DNA of 64,000 nucleotides from Clostridia bacterium (GCA_017527065.1 JAFXQO010000042.1:1-64000); one strand, 5' to 3'; counted from the first letter of the stretch, positions 35,870-46,293 are shown. Program-made: numbers and translations. The notes: generated by a model not told the origin, from the letters alone.

Positions 35870-37219
35870 TTATCTGCAACTTTTGTCCGTGAATCTGGCG
35901 TATTCCTCGCTCAGTCCGTGACTTCCTTCGCGGATTTTTTCGCCGTCAAAATCTGCATAGATATTCATTGTCGTTTGGAAATTGGCGTGCCCCAACATAC
36001 CCTGCAGAACCTTCGGCGGAATGTTACCGCTATTCGCCGCGACGGTCGCGTAACTGTGCCTGAGCTGGTGTGCGGTGAACCTGTTTTCAACGCCCGCCCG
36101 TTGCAGAACCTTGATGAGCGCATTCCAACGACGGCGGTACTGCGTCTCGCTGAGCGGTTCGCCGTTTGAGTTGATGATATAGCCGGATTCCTGGCGTTCA
36201 CCCAGATAGGGAATAAAGTCGTCCCATAGAGATACCGTCCTGTTTGCCGCCCTGGATTTCATTTTCTCGCTGACATCTGGCCGGTTATGGCGGAATCTCA
36301 CGACGCGCTGAAGGTGAATGGTCTTAGTCGCCCAGTCTATATCCTCCCATCGTGTGCCTAAAGCCTCGCCTCTCCTGCATCCGGTCATGATAAGCATGAC
36401 AAGTAGTTTCGCTTGCTCTGCTTTCATGTTCGGCAAGGTGTCGATGATAATACGCATATCATCTCCATCAACAGGTTCGCGCTTTTTGACGGCAGTCGGC
36501 ATGATGATCCGCGCGTCCTTGGTCGGGTTAGGGTGGTGGTATAGCTCATCAGCTATGGCCGCATTCATCACCAAATTGATGATAGATTTGGTCTGCTTTG
36601 CGTATGAGGCGGATTTCAGGCCGTCCATGACTTTCTGCACATCGGCCACGGTTATGTCAGAAATAGGGATTTGACCAATAACAGGGTTAATGTGTACCTT
36701 CATGATGGATTTATAGCCTTCGCGCGTGTCAGGGTTAAGGTCTCTCTCTTTATATCTGTGATACCAGTCCTCCATATAATCACCAAAAAGAATGTCGCTC
36801 TTAGGCTGTTTTTCTGCCTTGACCGCCGCCGCTACCATGTCAACCAAATCTTGTATGCTGTCGAAGCTCCGCCATTGGGTAATACCATTGATCGTTAGCT
36901 TTTGCCTACGGTGCATGTCGTCTGCTCCTTTCAAGGGCATAGACATTTCGCTGTTATGCGTGCAGTTGTCAAGGTTCGGGGAGTCCGCCAGTACAAATGA
37001 TAACATATTGGCAATGGAAGCGCAAGTATCATTCAGAGCGGATATTTGGTTTTCGATCTGCTCTAAGCGCTCATTATCGTCAAGAAACTCTGATTCTGGC
37101 ATCGCCATTTCTGCATCGCTTAACTCGTATGATTCTGGAGAGGTATCCAGAAGAATTAAGCCATTATCATTAACGATCTCCTCATAGTCATATTCTATCT
37201 TTTCGCATTTATTACTCAT
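35870..37219 (-). CDS. int: tyrosine recombinase (integrase)
   Basis: The enzyme integrates and excises the element at rpsI. The C-terminal catalytic domain has the first Arg in MTGCRRGEALGTRW, the HQLRHSYAT box, LGHANFQTTM and the nucleophile Tyr in NIYADF (residue 421 of 449). The SAM-like core-binding domain precedes it (FGDYMEDWYHRYKERDL). AGGGAG before the ATG at 37219 supports the long form. An in-frame internal ATG at 36916 has a perfect AAAGGAG with 8-nt spacing and would give a 348-residue integrase of ordinary length. The acidic N-terminal ~100 residues are not part of a standard integrase. Confidence 0.93.
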   Translation of the reverse strand: MSNKCEKIEYDYEEIVNDNGLILLDTSPESYELSDAEMAMPESEFLDDNERLEQIENQISALNDTCASIANMLSFVLADSPNLDNCTHNSEMSMPLKGADDMHRRQKLTINGITQWRSFDSIQDLVDMVAAAVKAEKQPKSDILFGDYMEDWYHRYKERDLNPDTREGYKSIMKVHINPVIGQIPISDITVADVQKVMDGLKSASYAKQTKSIINLVMNAAIADELYHHPNPTKDARIIMPTAVKKREPVDGDDMRIIIDTLPNMKAEQAKLLVMLIMTGCRRGEALGTRWEDIDWATKTIHLQRVVRFRHNRPDVSEKMKSRAANRTVSLWDDFIPYLGERQESGYIINSNGEPLSETQYRRRWNALIKVLQRAGVENRFTAHQLRHSYATVAANSGNIPPKVLQGMLGHANFQTTMNIYADFDGEKIREGSHGLSEEYARFTDKSCR

Positions 37220-37266
37220 CTTGTCTATCTCCCTGCGCACTATCTATAAAAGGCGGAGGCGCTTAA

Positions 37267-37581
37267 TCACGCCTCCACATTATCATTCTGCTTCTCTTCC
37301 TGTAACTTTTTGATGGTGTCCTGTAGCTCTTTGATCGTCTTTTTGGCTTCTCTCATCTCTTCCTGATATTTTGCCCTGATAAGATGTAACCGCTTGACTT
37401 CCCAATCATAATCAACCTTCGCGTTTTTCGCTTCATCAATCCACTTGCGATACTCTGCCTCCAGCCGGTCATATTCCCTTGCTGCGGCCTTATATCCCGA
37501 GAGTTTGTTCATCGCGTCTTTATGTTCTTTGAGAAGCTCTTTATACTGTTGTTTTAATTCATCATACTTACTGATATACAT
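37267..37581 (-). CDS. small coiled-coil protein
   Basis: The 104-residue protein is almost entirely charged heptads (for example YKELLKEHKDAMNKL and EAKKTIKELQDTIKKLQEE), giving a long coiled coil. It is not recognised. It lies between the tape-measure gene (55 bp) and the integrase (47 bp) on the same strand, so all three are probably one transcript. A tail-assembly or scaffolding partner for the tape-measure protein is possible but unproven. GAAGGAC stands before its ATG. Confidence 0.75.
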   Translation of the reverse strand: MYISKYDELKQQYKELLKEHKDAMNKLSGYKAAAREYDRLEAEYRKWIDEAKNAKVDYDWEVKRLHLIRAKYQEEMREAKKTIKELQDTIKKLQEEKQNDNVEA

Positions 37582-37636
37582 TGCTTATTCGTCCTTCCAT
37601 ATGAAAGGGGCATAACATGAGCTATGGCCCCATATG

Positions 37637-40600
37637 TCACCATTTAACGTTGTACTTTTTAAGCCGACTTCCGCCGACAGCGCGGTCAACAGTCATTGCC
37701 TCTATCATGCGCTCGAACTTGTCGTCATTCTGCAGCTGATACACGAAGTCGTTGTAGTCCTGCACATGGTCGATAGCTATGTTAATATCGCCGAAATCTA
37801 TCTTCGTGTCTCCATTCCCTGTGCTGCCGGTATTCCGTGCCCGCGACATAAGCGCCGAGGCATCAACGACATTATGCAGCGTCGGAAGGTTATCAACCAT
37901 CTTCTTGAAGGTCTCTGTCTGCTGCGGCGTAAGGATTCCTTCACCCTTTTTGAGAGTATTAACCGTTACCATGTCGTCACCGTTGCGCAGGGCTATCTTT
38001 TGCAACTCGCCGACAATACCGCCGCTCTTATAGCCGATGATACTGCTTCCGGATGTGCTAATCCATGCGTTCTGCCCCTTGTAGACAATGCCATTAAAGC
38101 CGTTCTTCGTCTCGCCGGTATAGGTGAACTTGTCGCCCTCTTTGGCTACTCCGATCTGTGAGCCTGACATGCTCGGCGAAGATCGCACCCACCATGTACC
38201 CGCGCCGACCTTCACGCGCTTGCCGGAACCAGAACCGGAACCAGAGGAACCAGAAGAAGAACCGGTCGAACCGCTGCCGGGTGTATGCGCAACATCGCTT
38301 GCAGACAGTGCCGAGCTTGACGGCGTAGGAAGATTAGAAGAACTCACCGTCGCCGTCGTGGCGGAGGCTGTATTGGTTACACTGGCCGCTATCGCGTTGC
38401 CCGCCTGAACCATTGCGGCCACACTTGCGGAAATGCTGTTTAAGGTCGTGTTGACCGTGGTAAGCTGGCCGGTGAAGGCGTCACTATATTGTGAAACGAC
38501 GGCGTTAAACTCGCCGCTGCTCCATATGGATTTCATCTCGCCGGACAGCACATAGCCAACCGAGGACGCCTGAGCATTGATCGCGTCACATATGATTGCA
38601 GCATTGGCGTTCGTCGCGTTAATCATGTCGAACATGAGTTTGTCAATGTCGTCAAGCCGCTGATTCAACAGGCTCTCATAATCACTGTACAGATCATCGA
38701 GTAGTTTCTTTTGGTCTTTAACATACCTGTCATACTGCGTTTCGTTCAGCTCTTCCATTGCCTCGGACAAGCTGACATTGAGCTTCTGTATTCTGGCCCT
38801 GTTTTCTTCGGAGGTGTCGCCCGCATAGGCCGCAAGCTGTTTTTGCAATGAAGCAATTTCGCTTGTCTGTTTGGAAACGCGCTTCTGGTACTCGTATAAG
38901 TCACGACTGGAGTCTAGACTGTCCTCGTATGCGTCAATCAGGTCTTTAAGCGAATCCAATTCGAGCTTGATTCCATTCTGGACAAGATCGGCGACGGCTT
39001 GCTTTTCACTCTCTGCCGCCGTTATGGATTCCTGCTGGAGCTTCAATAGCTCTTGTCGTCTGGCGATGATCGTTTTATTATTTGGGTCACGCGCAAGCTC
39101 CGCATTTATCCTTTTGACCTCATCGGCGTATTGGTCAGCCTGTGCCATATACACGTTGTAATTGACAGCATGTAGGCCCATTTGCGCTTGACCGTTACCG
39201 GTAAGCTGGCCGTTATCCTCAAACAGGTCTGAGCTTTCAAGAAGGTTAATCAGGAACTCGGCCTCGCTGGTAATATTGCTGATCCGCTCCTGCCCGTAGT
39301 CGAACACATCCCATTCGATCTGCCGAATCGCATTGCCGTATTTGACCATTGCAATTTCGGACTCCTGAATGGCCTCCTTAACGGAATTAAGCTGCTGTTG
39401 CATGTTCATATAGGCTTCACTCCCGGCTTCAATCGCGCCGGAATTGAGAGCGTCGGACATGGCCTGTGTCAGGTCGGTAAGCTCTTTTCTGCGAGAGACA
39501 ATATTTTGCTGCTCAATGGATTGCATCGCCTGATAGAACCTCATGCCGCCCATATAGCCATGCTCCTCGATCATGTCAAGGCCGTTGTTATATGTGGTGG
39601 TCAGGTGCTCTATCAGCGCAAATTGATTATCAAAGTCGGTTTGCATGGCATCGAAACGGGACTGATAAAGCTCCGATAAACGTTCTGACAGATCATCGAC
39701 ACCATCAGCGCAAGCCAAAGCCTTAGAATACCATGTGGAGTAATCGTCTATAAGCTCCTGCGTCGCTTCGTCATAATCGCGTATGTCGATCATGCCATTT
39801 CTGACAGCACGCTTCAGATTTTCATCCAAGGCGACAGATTCAGCCTGTTGCAAATAACGGTCATATGCTTGTCGCTGAATTAGGATTTCGCCACCGACCT
39901 TTGAGATTTCGTCATATGTGGCGGACAGACGGCCTGTCAAACGTCTGAATGTACTGCTTGCCGTGCGGCTGAGGTTATTGATAAGTTGTTCAATACGCTC
40001 AATCGCTATTTCGATCCAGTTAAACGATGACGTGTCTGTGCTGGATGATGACGATGACGAAGAGGACGACGAAGAAGGGCTGCTGCTGGACGTGCCAGAA
40101 TAGCCTGAAACGGTGGACGATGAACCGCCCAGGGTTTTAGCTTCGTAGAAGCCGCCCGAAAGCCCTGTGCCGCTGGAGAAGGCTGTGCCCGTTACAATAG
40201 CTCGCCCTCTGCCGCCGTTGGAAATGGCGCGTCCTTTTTCAAAGATTTCTTTCGTCTGAGCTGCGTTGAAGATAATATCGCCGCGCTTATATCGCGCAAA
40301 TTCTGCGCCGCGCTCGCCTACCAGGGTATAGCGTCCGCCCGAAATTAGGAGCTCGGGTCCTACCTCTCCCATCAAGGCAGTGCCCGAATCAGGCGTGCCC
40401 CATGTGCCGGAGACATAAGCCGTGCCATCTGCCTTATTGGTTACCTTACTAAGGATGTTGCTTATGCCGCTCGTAATGTTGCCGATGATGTTACCAAACA
40501 ATGAGCCGCCGCTGGAACCTCCGCCAGACGTGCCGCCAGTGCTGCCGCCGCTGGTCGTCGTGGTGATGATCTTACCGCCCGTGGTTGTGGTATTTGTGAC

Positions 40601-43600
40601 GACATTTTGCCATCTAATCTGACCATACGCCACTTGAGTTTTGCGTTTGAAGGCGTCAACCTCTGCGGTATTATTCTTCCAGTTGACTTCCGGCTCGACC
40701 GTCTCAAGCTGTTCTTCGATTTGGGAAGTCACCGAATCCAGATTAATTTCAAATCCGTACTCTTCGAGCTTCCGCAAAGCTGCCTGAACAGCATCAACGC
40801 TGATCCCTAGCGCGTCTGCTACATCCTGATCGCCGCCGACGCCGAAATCAATCTCCCATGCGCCATCTTCATTTATATGCGCCCACTCGGAATTGAGCTT
40901 GTTAATGTCGGTCAGGAAGTTTTGCACGCCCTGCTTGCCCTCGGTGAAGTACTGCTGCATTTTGGCATAGCCATCTTCAAAAGCCTTTGCGAAAGCATCA
41001 GCTGATGCGCCGGACAGGTCGTTATTCGTCATGAGCTGCGCATAGGTCCTAAACTCATTTGTACCGATGCGGCCTTGCTCATAGAGCTTCTTCGCGCTGT
41101 CCATGCCGGAAAGAATGCTGTCATACATGGCACCCTCTTCGGGGCCATTAAGCGCTTGCTGCCAGGCATAGTAATTTGAGGTCAATCCTCTGTACTGCGC
41201 CGCCAAATCTGCAACATTACTGATCTGTGCCAGAACTGCGGCCTGTTCCCGTTTGAGGCCGTCCATCTGGATAGCATCATCACAATTGTTAATCTCTTTG
41301 GTGAGGTCGTTATACCGTGTGACAAGGCCGTCTAGCTGCCCTTCAAGCTCGTCTGAGCGCGTCTTATTATATTGCGTTTCAAGCTGTTGCAGTGCTTTCG
41401 TGTTCAGGTGTATTCCGTGCTCTGTGCGCTCGAATAGCTCAGAGGCGTTGAAGCCGTCAAGGTTTTTATACCTGTTTGTCAGCGTCTCAATCTGTTCGGC
41501 ATTCAAGCCCAGGGCGGAGGTGGATGATTCAACGGCTGATTTTAAGCTGGTGAAGCCGCTTGTCTCGGCGTCAATGTCAAATGCCGTAACTGCTTCCTGC
41601 GTCGCTGTGATTGCCTCACGCGCCGCTATAGCCGCCTCAAAAAAGCCGGTCGCCATCTCTGCGGTCGCGTCGTCGCACTTCAATATTTCATCGTTGAAAT
41701 AGGCGAGTGTCTCGGCGTCCATATCTGCCATAAGCTGTATAATGGCTTCGTCAAGATCGTCAGTGTGGCCGACTAGCTGTGGGAAGGTATCAAACAGCTT
41801 GAGCATGGCGGACTCGCTCATGCTGCCACTCTGGAACTCTTTCAGCGCGTCATTCAGCGTCGCAATATCATCAACATAGGCGTTAATCTGAGACTTGAAA
41901 GCGCTTTCGTCGAACGGCTTCCAGTCTGAACCGGCGCTTGTAGCTATGCCCTGCGCGAGGTTCATATAGCTGGCAAGTCTGGCTCTGTCTTCGTCAGTGT
42001 CCAGCGCCTCTATATAGCTCTGCCTCATGGCGGTATATTCGCCATCAAGCCGGTCAGCGATTGCGGCCAATTCTTTGTCGGCCAGGTCAGGATCACCGCT
42101 TAATTCTGAGGCATACTTTTCGACCAGAGATTTGTAATCATCTGCGGATAGCTCGCCGTTCTTCCTTTTTAAGAGGGCTTCGCCGATTTCGCTTCTGGCC
42201 TCGACATAACCATCAATCGCGTCAACAAACGCGCTGTCATCGCCGAACAAGTCAGAAAAAGCCGTATAAGCCCGGTTAAGTGCTTCCTGCTTCGCTTGCG
42301 CTTCCGCCTGTGCCCGTGCCGCCGCTTCTGCCTGTTGTGCTGAAGCATATAGGGAAGCCACGTCCGCGCTATTATGTATCTGGCCGGTAATCAGTGGACT
42401 AGCACCAGACAGCCAATCGAGAACGTCGCGGTCTGCATTTTTGACAAAATCGAGGGCGTCAAGCTGATTGTCAAATGGCGTCCGCCCAGCGCGATAAAGG
42501 TTAGAATAATCTAACAGTTTTTCAATCTGCTCTTGCGTCAGATTGCCGACATAAGAGAAGGTATCAAGTCCCAGACCATCCCAATCAACATTGTTAAACA
42601 GAGTATCGTATATCAGCTTCTTCGTCTTGTCGCCAATGCCGGAATCGTCAACGCCAAGAGATAGAGTTATATCTTTCTGAATGTTTTCATCAAGGCCAGA
42701 AATTGCAGAATCAACATTGTCAAGCGCGGACTTATACTCATCATAGGTACATTCATTATTGTTGAACCGTGTTTTAACATCTAAGAATGTTGTAACTGCG
42801 TCACTGTTCTGTATGCCTTGAATATCACGAAGATAATTGTCAACATATCTGAATAGCTCAGATTCATTCTTAAACTGCGAATAGAAATCACTGTCATATT
42901 CGCTGAATATGTTCTCGACAATACCTCTTAGCTCAGGACTTATGTCTTTGTATGTCGTGATGAACGCTTCACCCAAGGATGCAGAAGCAAGCTCACGCAT
43001 ACCGGAAACCATAGACTCATAGTTTTCGAGAAATTCGCCCGTATAGGAACGGATTACCTGGTTAGACTCCGCTATAGCTCTGGCGATAAAATCACGGTTT
43101 GATTCTCCCCAAGCCTTTGTGATGTCCATTGACCTAAGCTGATAAGTCAGTGAGCTTATGGCATTGTCTGTAACTTCCGATAGGTCTATGCGGCCATTTG
43201 CCAGGTCGTCAAGTAATTGAATCTGATCGAGGCGGTCAACCCTGATTTGGTGATTGTTGAATGGCGTGCGGCCATTCTGCGCGGTCGAATATTGATTTCG
43301 GAAATCTGAAACTATATCTTTGCTGCCATTAATGAGCGTGCGATACTGCTTCAGCATAAGCTCATCATATGCGGATGAAAGCTCTTCGACGTTACCTTTT
43401 GTGCGAAGGATCGCGTTACCCTGCTCATCGAAGGTCTTAATCAGAGTGGGGGCGTATTCGCCGATCTTGTTTGTGACGGAGTGGTATTCTTCGTATTCAT
43501 CAGCCGTCAAGGACACGTTGTGTCCCAGGTCGTCAACACCCTGTGACAACTCGGCGTAACGCTCAATCAGCTTAGTGTATTCGGCGCGATTATCACGAAG

Positions 43601-45400
43601 CTGCTTACTCTCGTCCCTATATGTGCTTACCAGATTCCGCAGACTTTCAGCGGCTTCCTCTGAACGCTGTTTGAGCGCGGAGAAGACCGATACAGCCGCC
43701 GTTATGCCAGTAGCGACAAGGACTAGGGGGTTAGCCGCCAGTATCGCCCAGAGGCCCTTTAGCGCGCCTGAGAAGCTGAATGTCGCTGTGGTCGCTGTGC
43801 CCTCCGCCGTTGCCAGTCCATAGGAGGCAAGCGTGGCCTGAGCTTCAGCCTCGGATAGCCCGCGCTGCGTCAGGATCGCCATGCGCTGTTGTGTCGTCAG
43901 GGCTTGCGAAGATAGGACGGCTTTAAGCTGACTTTGTGATAGGCTATTAGTCAGCCGGATAAGCTGTTGCATTCCGTCGCTGCCGATGTTACCAGACTTC
44001 GACAGTTGGAGCGCTTGATTAAACTGATTAAGCCGTGTCGCCGCCGACATAATCACGGTTTGCAGTTTCGTGAATCCGGCAATCGCGCCAGCCGCACCGA
44101 TGCCAATAAGACTGGACTTTACCAGATTGGTCTTATCAAGGAATTGCACCATCGCCGTCTCTGCATCCAGGATACCGGCGAAAAGGTCAGTCGAGAAGGT
44201 ATTCAGCGCCAGCGATTCAAACGATGCCTGAAGGCTTTTCGCTTTGGCCTCGATGCTGTCAGCGTATGCCGCAAACTTTGCTTCTGCTGAACCAAAAGAA
44301 TCAGCGGCCACCTGCGTATACTTCGTTACATTGTCATAGTTTTCAAACAGCACGCGCAACGTCTCAGCCTGTCGAGTACCGGCCAGGGCTTTTGTAATCG
44401 CCGCCTGTTGGACGCTGGAATAGCTGTTCCAAGCCTCCGCCACTTCATCAAGGACGGTTGAAAAGTTGCGGAACTCGTTTTGAGAATCCCTTAGTTTAAT
44501 ACCAAAATTCCCGAGCAAAAGCTCAACGTCGCTCAGAATTTCGGTTGTGCCGTCTTCGTCAATGAATTGCAGCTTGCCGCCCTTGATGTTTGCCATTCTG
44601 GTAAAGACCGTCTTGAAGGCGTTACCGATGCTGGACATGCTGCCCTGTGTGACCTCGCCGACCGCCGCCAGGAAGCCGATGAGCTTATTCATCTCTACGC
44701 CTGCCTGATTTGCGGTGACGGCAGTCTTAGACATACCCTCCGCCAGTCCGCCAGCGTTTACAGCGGCCACGGCGTCAACAGCTGTCAACTTATCAACGAT
44801 CCTGATCGTCTCGCCGACAGAGACGTTATAGCCCTTCTGCGCGGAGGTCAAGTATTCGGTCGCCTGAGCGGAATCCAGCTTGCCGACCTTGGAAAGCACC
44901 ATTGAGTCATAGACAAGCGCTTCGGTTTCCTTGATGCTGCGGCCTTGACGTAACCATGCCTCGGCGGAGGATGAGACCTCTTTTGTCGTCGCGCCTATGC
45001 TCTGTCCCATCTGGTTATAGCCGGACACGAGGCGCTGTGTCTCTTCATATGATTTGCCGGATGCCAGGCGAAGATTAGTGATTGATTCGTCTATATCCTC
45101 GACGGCCTCTTTCGCATCGCACGCCGCGCCGGAAATAAGCTGAATGCCCTTCGCGGTCAGCGCTGCGGCTGAACCGATGTTCAACGCGCCTTTCAGTGTG
45201 GAACCGAAAGACTTTGAGGATTTCTCAGCAGACTGGATGTTTGAATCTACTTTCTTTATATCCTGTGCCGCTGAACCTGCGTCGGTCTTTGTATGTATCT
45301 GTATGGTTCGATCCTTTTTCAGAAGATCGTCCATCTCTTTGTCAGACTGTGATGTATCTAGTTTTGTTTTTATTCGGGTAATAAACTCATTATCTGCCAT
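37637..45400 (-). CDS. phage tail tape-measure protein, TP901-type, 2,587 residues
   Basis: Tape-measure proteins fill the tail tube of siphophages and set its length. The N-terminal region (about 60-430) is the TP901-type domain, with SSAEAWLRQGRSI, GLAEGMSKTA and TKALAGTRQAETLRVLFENY. Hydrophobic segments follow at about 570-590. Long helical repeats continue to about 1600, then a Gly/Ser linker, the GEVGPELLISGG and KRGDIIFNAAQT motifs near 1690-1730, and a poly-Ser run. Further coiled coil leads to an SH3-like domain near 2400-2450 (WVRSSPSMSGSQIG) and a second KKGEGILTPQQT motif. The 7.8-kb frame is uninterrupted. No other virion gene is recognised in the element. Confidence 0.93.
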   Translation of the reverse strand: MADNEFITRIKTKLDTSQSDKEMDDLLKKDRTIQIHTKTDAGSAAQDIKKVDSNIQSAEKSSKSFGSTLKGALNIGSAAALTAKGIQLISGAACDAKEAVEDIDESITNLRLASGKSYEETQRLVSGYNQMGQSIGATTKEVSSSAEAWLRQGRSIKETEALVYDSMVLSKVGKLDSAQATEYLTSAQKGYNVSVGETIRIVDKLTAVDAVAAVNAGGLAEGMSKTAVTANQAGVEMNKLIGFLAAVGEVTQGSMSSIGNAFKTVFTRMANIKGGKLQFIDEDGTTEILSDVELLLGNFGIKLRDSQNEFRNFSTVLDEVAEAWNSYSSVQQAAITKALAGTRQAETLRVLFENYDNVTKYTQVAADSFGSAEAKFAAYADSIEAKAKSLQASFESLALNTFSTDLFAGILDAETAMVQFLDKTNLVKSSLIGIGAAGAIAGFTKLQTVIMSAATRLNQFNQALQLSKSGNIGSDGMQQLIRLTNSLSQSQLKAVLSSQALTTQQRMAILTQRGLSEAEAQATLASYGLATAEGTATTATFSFSGALKGLWAILAANPLVLVATGITAAVSVFSALKQRSEEAAESLRNLVSTYRDESKQLRDNRAEYTKLIERYAELSQGVDDLGHNVSLTADEYEEYHSVTNKIGEYAPTLIKTFDEQGNAILRTKGNVEELSSAYDELMLKQYRTLINGSKDIVSDFRNQYSTAQNGRTPFNNHQIRVDRLDQIQLLDDLANGRIDLSEVTDNAISSLTYQLRSMDITKAWGESNRDFIARAIAESNQVIRSYTGEFLENYESMVSGMRELASASLGEAFITTYKDISPELRGIVENIFSEYDSDFYSQFKNESELFRYVDNYLRDIQGIQNSDAVTTFLDVKTRFNNNECTYDEYKSALDNVDSAISGLDENIQKDITLSLGVDDSGIGDKTKKLIYDTLFNNVDWDGLGLDTFSYVGNLTQEQIEKLLDYSNLYRAGRTPFDNQLDALDFVKNADRDVLDWLSGASPLITGQIHNSADVASLYASAQQAEAAARAQAEAQAKQEALNRAYTAFSDLFGDDSAFVDAIDGYVEARSEIGEALLKRKNGELSADDYKSLVEKYASELSGDPDLADKELAAIADRLDGEYTAMRQSYIEALDTDEDRARLASYMNLAQGIATSAGSDWKPFDESAFKSQINAYVDDIATLNDALKEFQSGSMSESAMLKLFDTFPQLVGHTDDLDEAIIQLMADMDAETLAYFNDEILKCDDATAEMATGFFEAAIAAREAITATQEAVTAFDIDAETSGFTSLKSAVESSTSALGLNAEQIETLTNRYKNLDGFNASELFERTEHGIHLNTKALQQLETQYNKTRSDELEGQLDGLVTRYNDLTKEINNCDDAIQMDGLKREQAAVLAQISNVADLAAQYRGLTSNYYAWQQALNGPEEGAMYDSILSGMDSAKKLYEQGRIGTNEFRTYAQLMTNNDLSGASADAFAKAFEDGYAKMQQYFTEGKQGVQNFLTDINKLNSEWAHINEDGAWEIDFGVGGDQDVADALGISVDAVQAALRKLEEYGFEINLDSVTSQIEEQLETVEPEVNWKNNTAEVDAFKRKTQVAYGQIRWQNVVTNTTTTGGKIITTTTSGGSTGGTSGGGSSGGSLFGNIIGNITSGISNILSKVTNKADGTAYVSGTWGTPDSGTALMGEVGPELLISGGRYTLVGERGAEFARYKRGDIIFNAAQTKEIFEKGRAISNGGRGRAIVTGTAFSSGTGLSGGFYEAKTLGGSSSTVSGYSGTSSSSPSSSSSSSSSSSSTDTSSFNWIEIAIERIEQLINNLSRTASSTFRRLTGRLSATYDEISKVGGEILIQRQAYDRYLQQAESVALDENLKRAVRNGMIDIRDYDEATQELIDDYSTWYSKALACADGVDDLSERLSELYQSRFDAMQTDFDNQFALIEHLTTTYNNGLDMIEEHGYMGGMRFYQAMQSIEQQNIVSRRKELTDLTQAMSDALNSGAIEAGSEAYMNMQQQLNSVKEAIQESEIAMVKYGNAIRQIEWDVFDYGQERISNITSEAEFLINLLESSDLFEDNGQLTGNGQAQMGLHAVNYNVYMAQADQYADEVKRINAELARDPNNKTIIARRQELLKLQQESITAAESEKQAVADLVQNGIKLELDSLKDLIDAYEDSLDSSRDLYEYQKRVSKQTSEIASLQKQLAAYAGDTSEENRARIQKLNVSLSEAMEELNETQYDRYVKDQKKLLDDLYSDYESLLNQRLDDIDKLMFDMINATNANAAIICDAINAQASSVGYVLSGEMKSIWSSGEFNAVVSQYSDAFTGQLTTVNTTLNSISASVAAMVQAGNAIAASVTNTASATTATVSSSNLPTPSSSALSASDVAHTPGSGSTGSSSGSSGSGSGSGKRVKVGAGTWWVRSSPSMSGSQIGVAKEGDKFTYTGETKNGFNGIVYKGQNAWISTSGSSIIGYKSGGIVGELQKIALRNGDDMVTVNTLKKGEGILTPQQTETFKKMVDNLPTLHNVVDASALMSRARNTGSTGNGDTKIDFGDINIAIDHVQDYNDFVYQLQNDDKFERMIEAMTVDRAVGGSRLKKYNVKW

Positions 45401-45464
45401 TATATCACATTTCCTTTAATTGGTAAAGAGCCAGCATAAAAGCTGACTCGTCGTTTAGTGTTTA

Positions 45465-46082
45465 TCATTTGTCATAATAATAACCGCGCTTGATCGCAAC
45501 TCCAGCATCACCAGGTTTATCAAAATCTTTAATCAATACATTTCCTTTGGTGTCAAGGATGGTATACTTCTGTTCTGGCGAAATCAGACAGGTGTAACCG
45601 TATTCCTTGCAGAGACTTTTTAATTTCTGCACGGCCTTGAACTGTCCCAGGCTGATATATATTTTTCGTCCGTCTGTCGTCTTGACGGAATACTGTTTGT
45701 TCGCTGCTGGTTTGTGGCTTATCGCTTTGCGGATTTGCTTGTCTGTCGGCATCTTCTGATTCATCGGTATTTCTTTGATCTTATGCCTTTTGCAGAATAT
45801 ATATACTTCATAGCCGCTCAATAGCAGATTGTCAAAGCGAAGGCGAACAGGAGGTATGCGGCCAGATTCCTTATATTGTGCTTCGATAGCATCGTAAAAC
45901 TCTTGATCGAAGCTAGGGTCTTTGGGAAGCTCTATCTTGCCAATCTTAATCTTGGGCCATTGCTTTGCCTTCTTTTTGATCTTGCTGAATACCAGTTTTG
46001 CATTATCTGCGGGGCCATTCCATTTCGCGTTGTACTCTCTAAGGTCAGGTATCACATGCGGGTTATTACTTTTGCTCTCCAT
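45465..46082 (-). CDS. unknown protein with ParB-like segment, upstream of tape-measure gene
   Basis: This basic 205-residue protein is not firmly recognised. A segment at about 75-105 (IPPVRLRFDNLLLSGYEVYIFCKRH, here spanning two helices, then EIPMNQ) resembles the DGYxRYxxxKxxGxxEIPV core of ParB/sulfiredoxin-like domains, in which the loop aspartate is replaced by serine. A basic C-terminal domain follows. A GGAGATATATA spacer precedes the ATG. It sits between the HTH gene (22 bp) and the tape-measure gene (64 bp) on the same strand. Confidence 0.7.
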   Translation of the reverse strand: MESKSNNPHVIPDLREYNAKWNGPADNAKLVFSKIKKKAKQWPKIKIGKIELPKDPSFDQEFYDAIEAQYKESGRIPPVRLRFDNLLLSGYEVYIFCKRHKIKEIPMNQKMPTDKQIRKAISHKPAANKQYSVKTTDGRKIYISLGQFKAVQKLKSLCKEYGYTCLISPEQKYTILDTKGNVLIKDFDKPGDAGVAIKRGYYYDK

Positions 46083-46104
46083 TATATATCTCCTTCAATA
46101 ATTC

Positions 46105-46293
46105 TCAATAATTGAATTTTTGCAGATAGCTTTCAATCAGTGCCAGCGTTTTCACGCTTATCTTTGCGTCACCGTGAAGCCATTCATAAATCAGTGTCCT
46201 ACTGCGGCCTATACATCGACAGGCATGAGCCATTTGGACGCCAGAGTCGGCGAGGAATCTTGTCAATCGGTCTTTTAATTCATTTTCAGTCAT
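46105..46293 (-). CDS. small XRE/HTH regulator
   Basis: This 62-residue protein has one helix-turn-helix (AHACRCIGRSRTLIYEWLHGD). An ATG at 46299 is too close to AAAGGAG (46302-46308), while the ATG at 46293 has an 8-nt spacer and is preferred. A TTTAC-N4-GTAAA palindrome (46317-46330) just upstream is a plausible operator. As first gene before the tape-measure/integrase cluster, it may control that transcript. Confidence 0.78.
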   Translation of the reverse strand: MTENELKDRLTRFLADSGVQMAHACRCIGRSRTLIYEWLHGDAKISVKTLALIESYLQKFNY

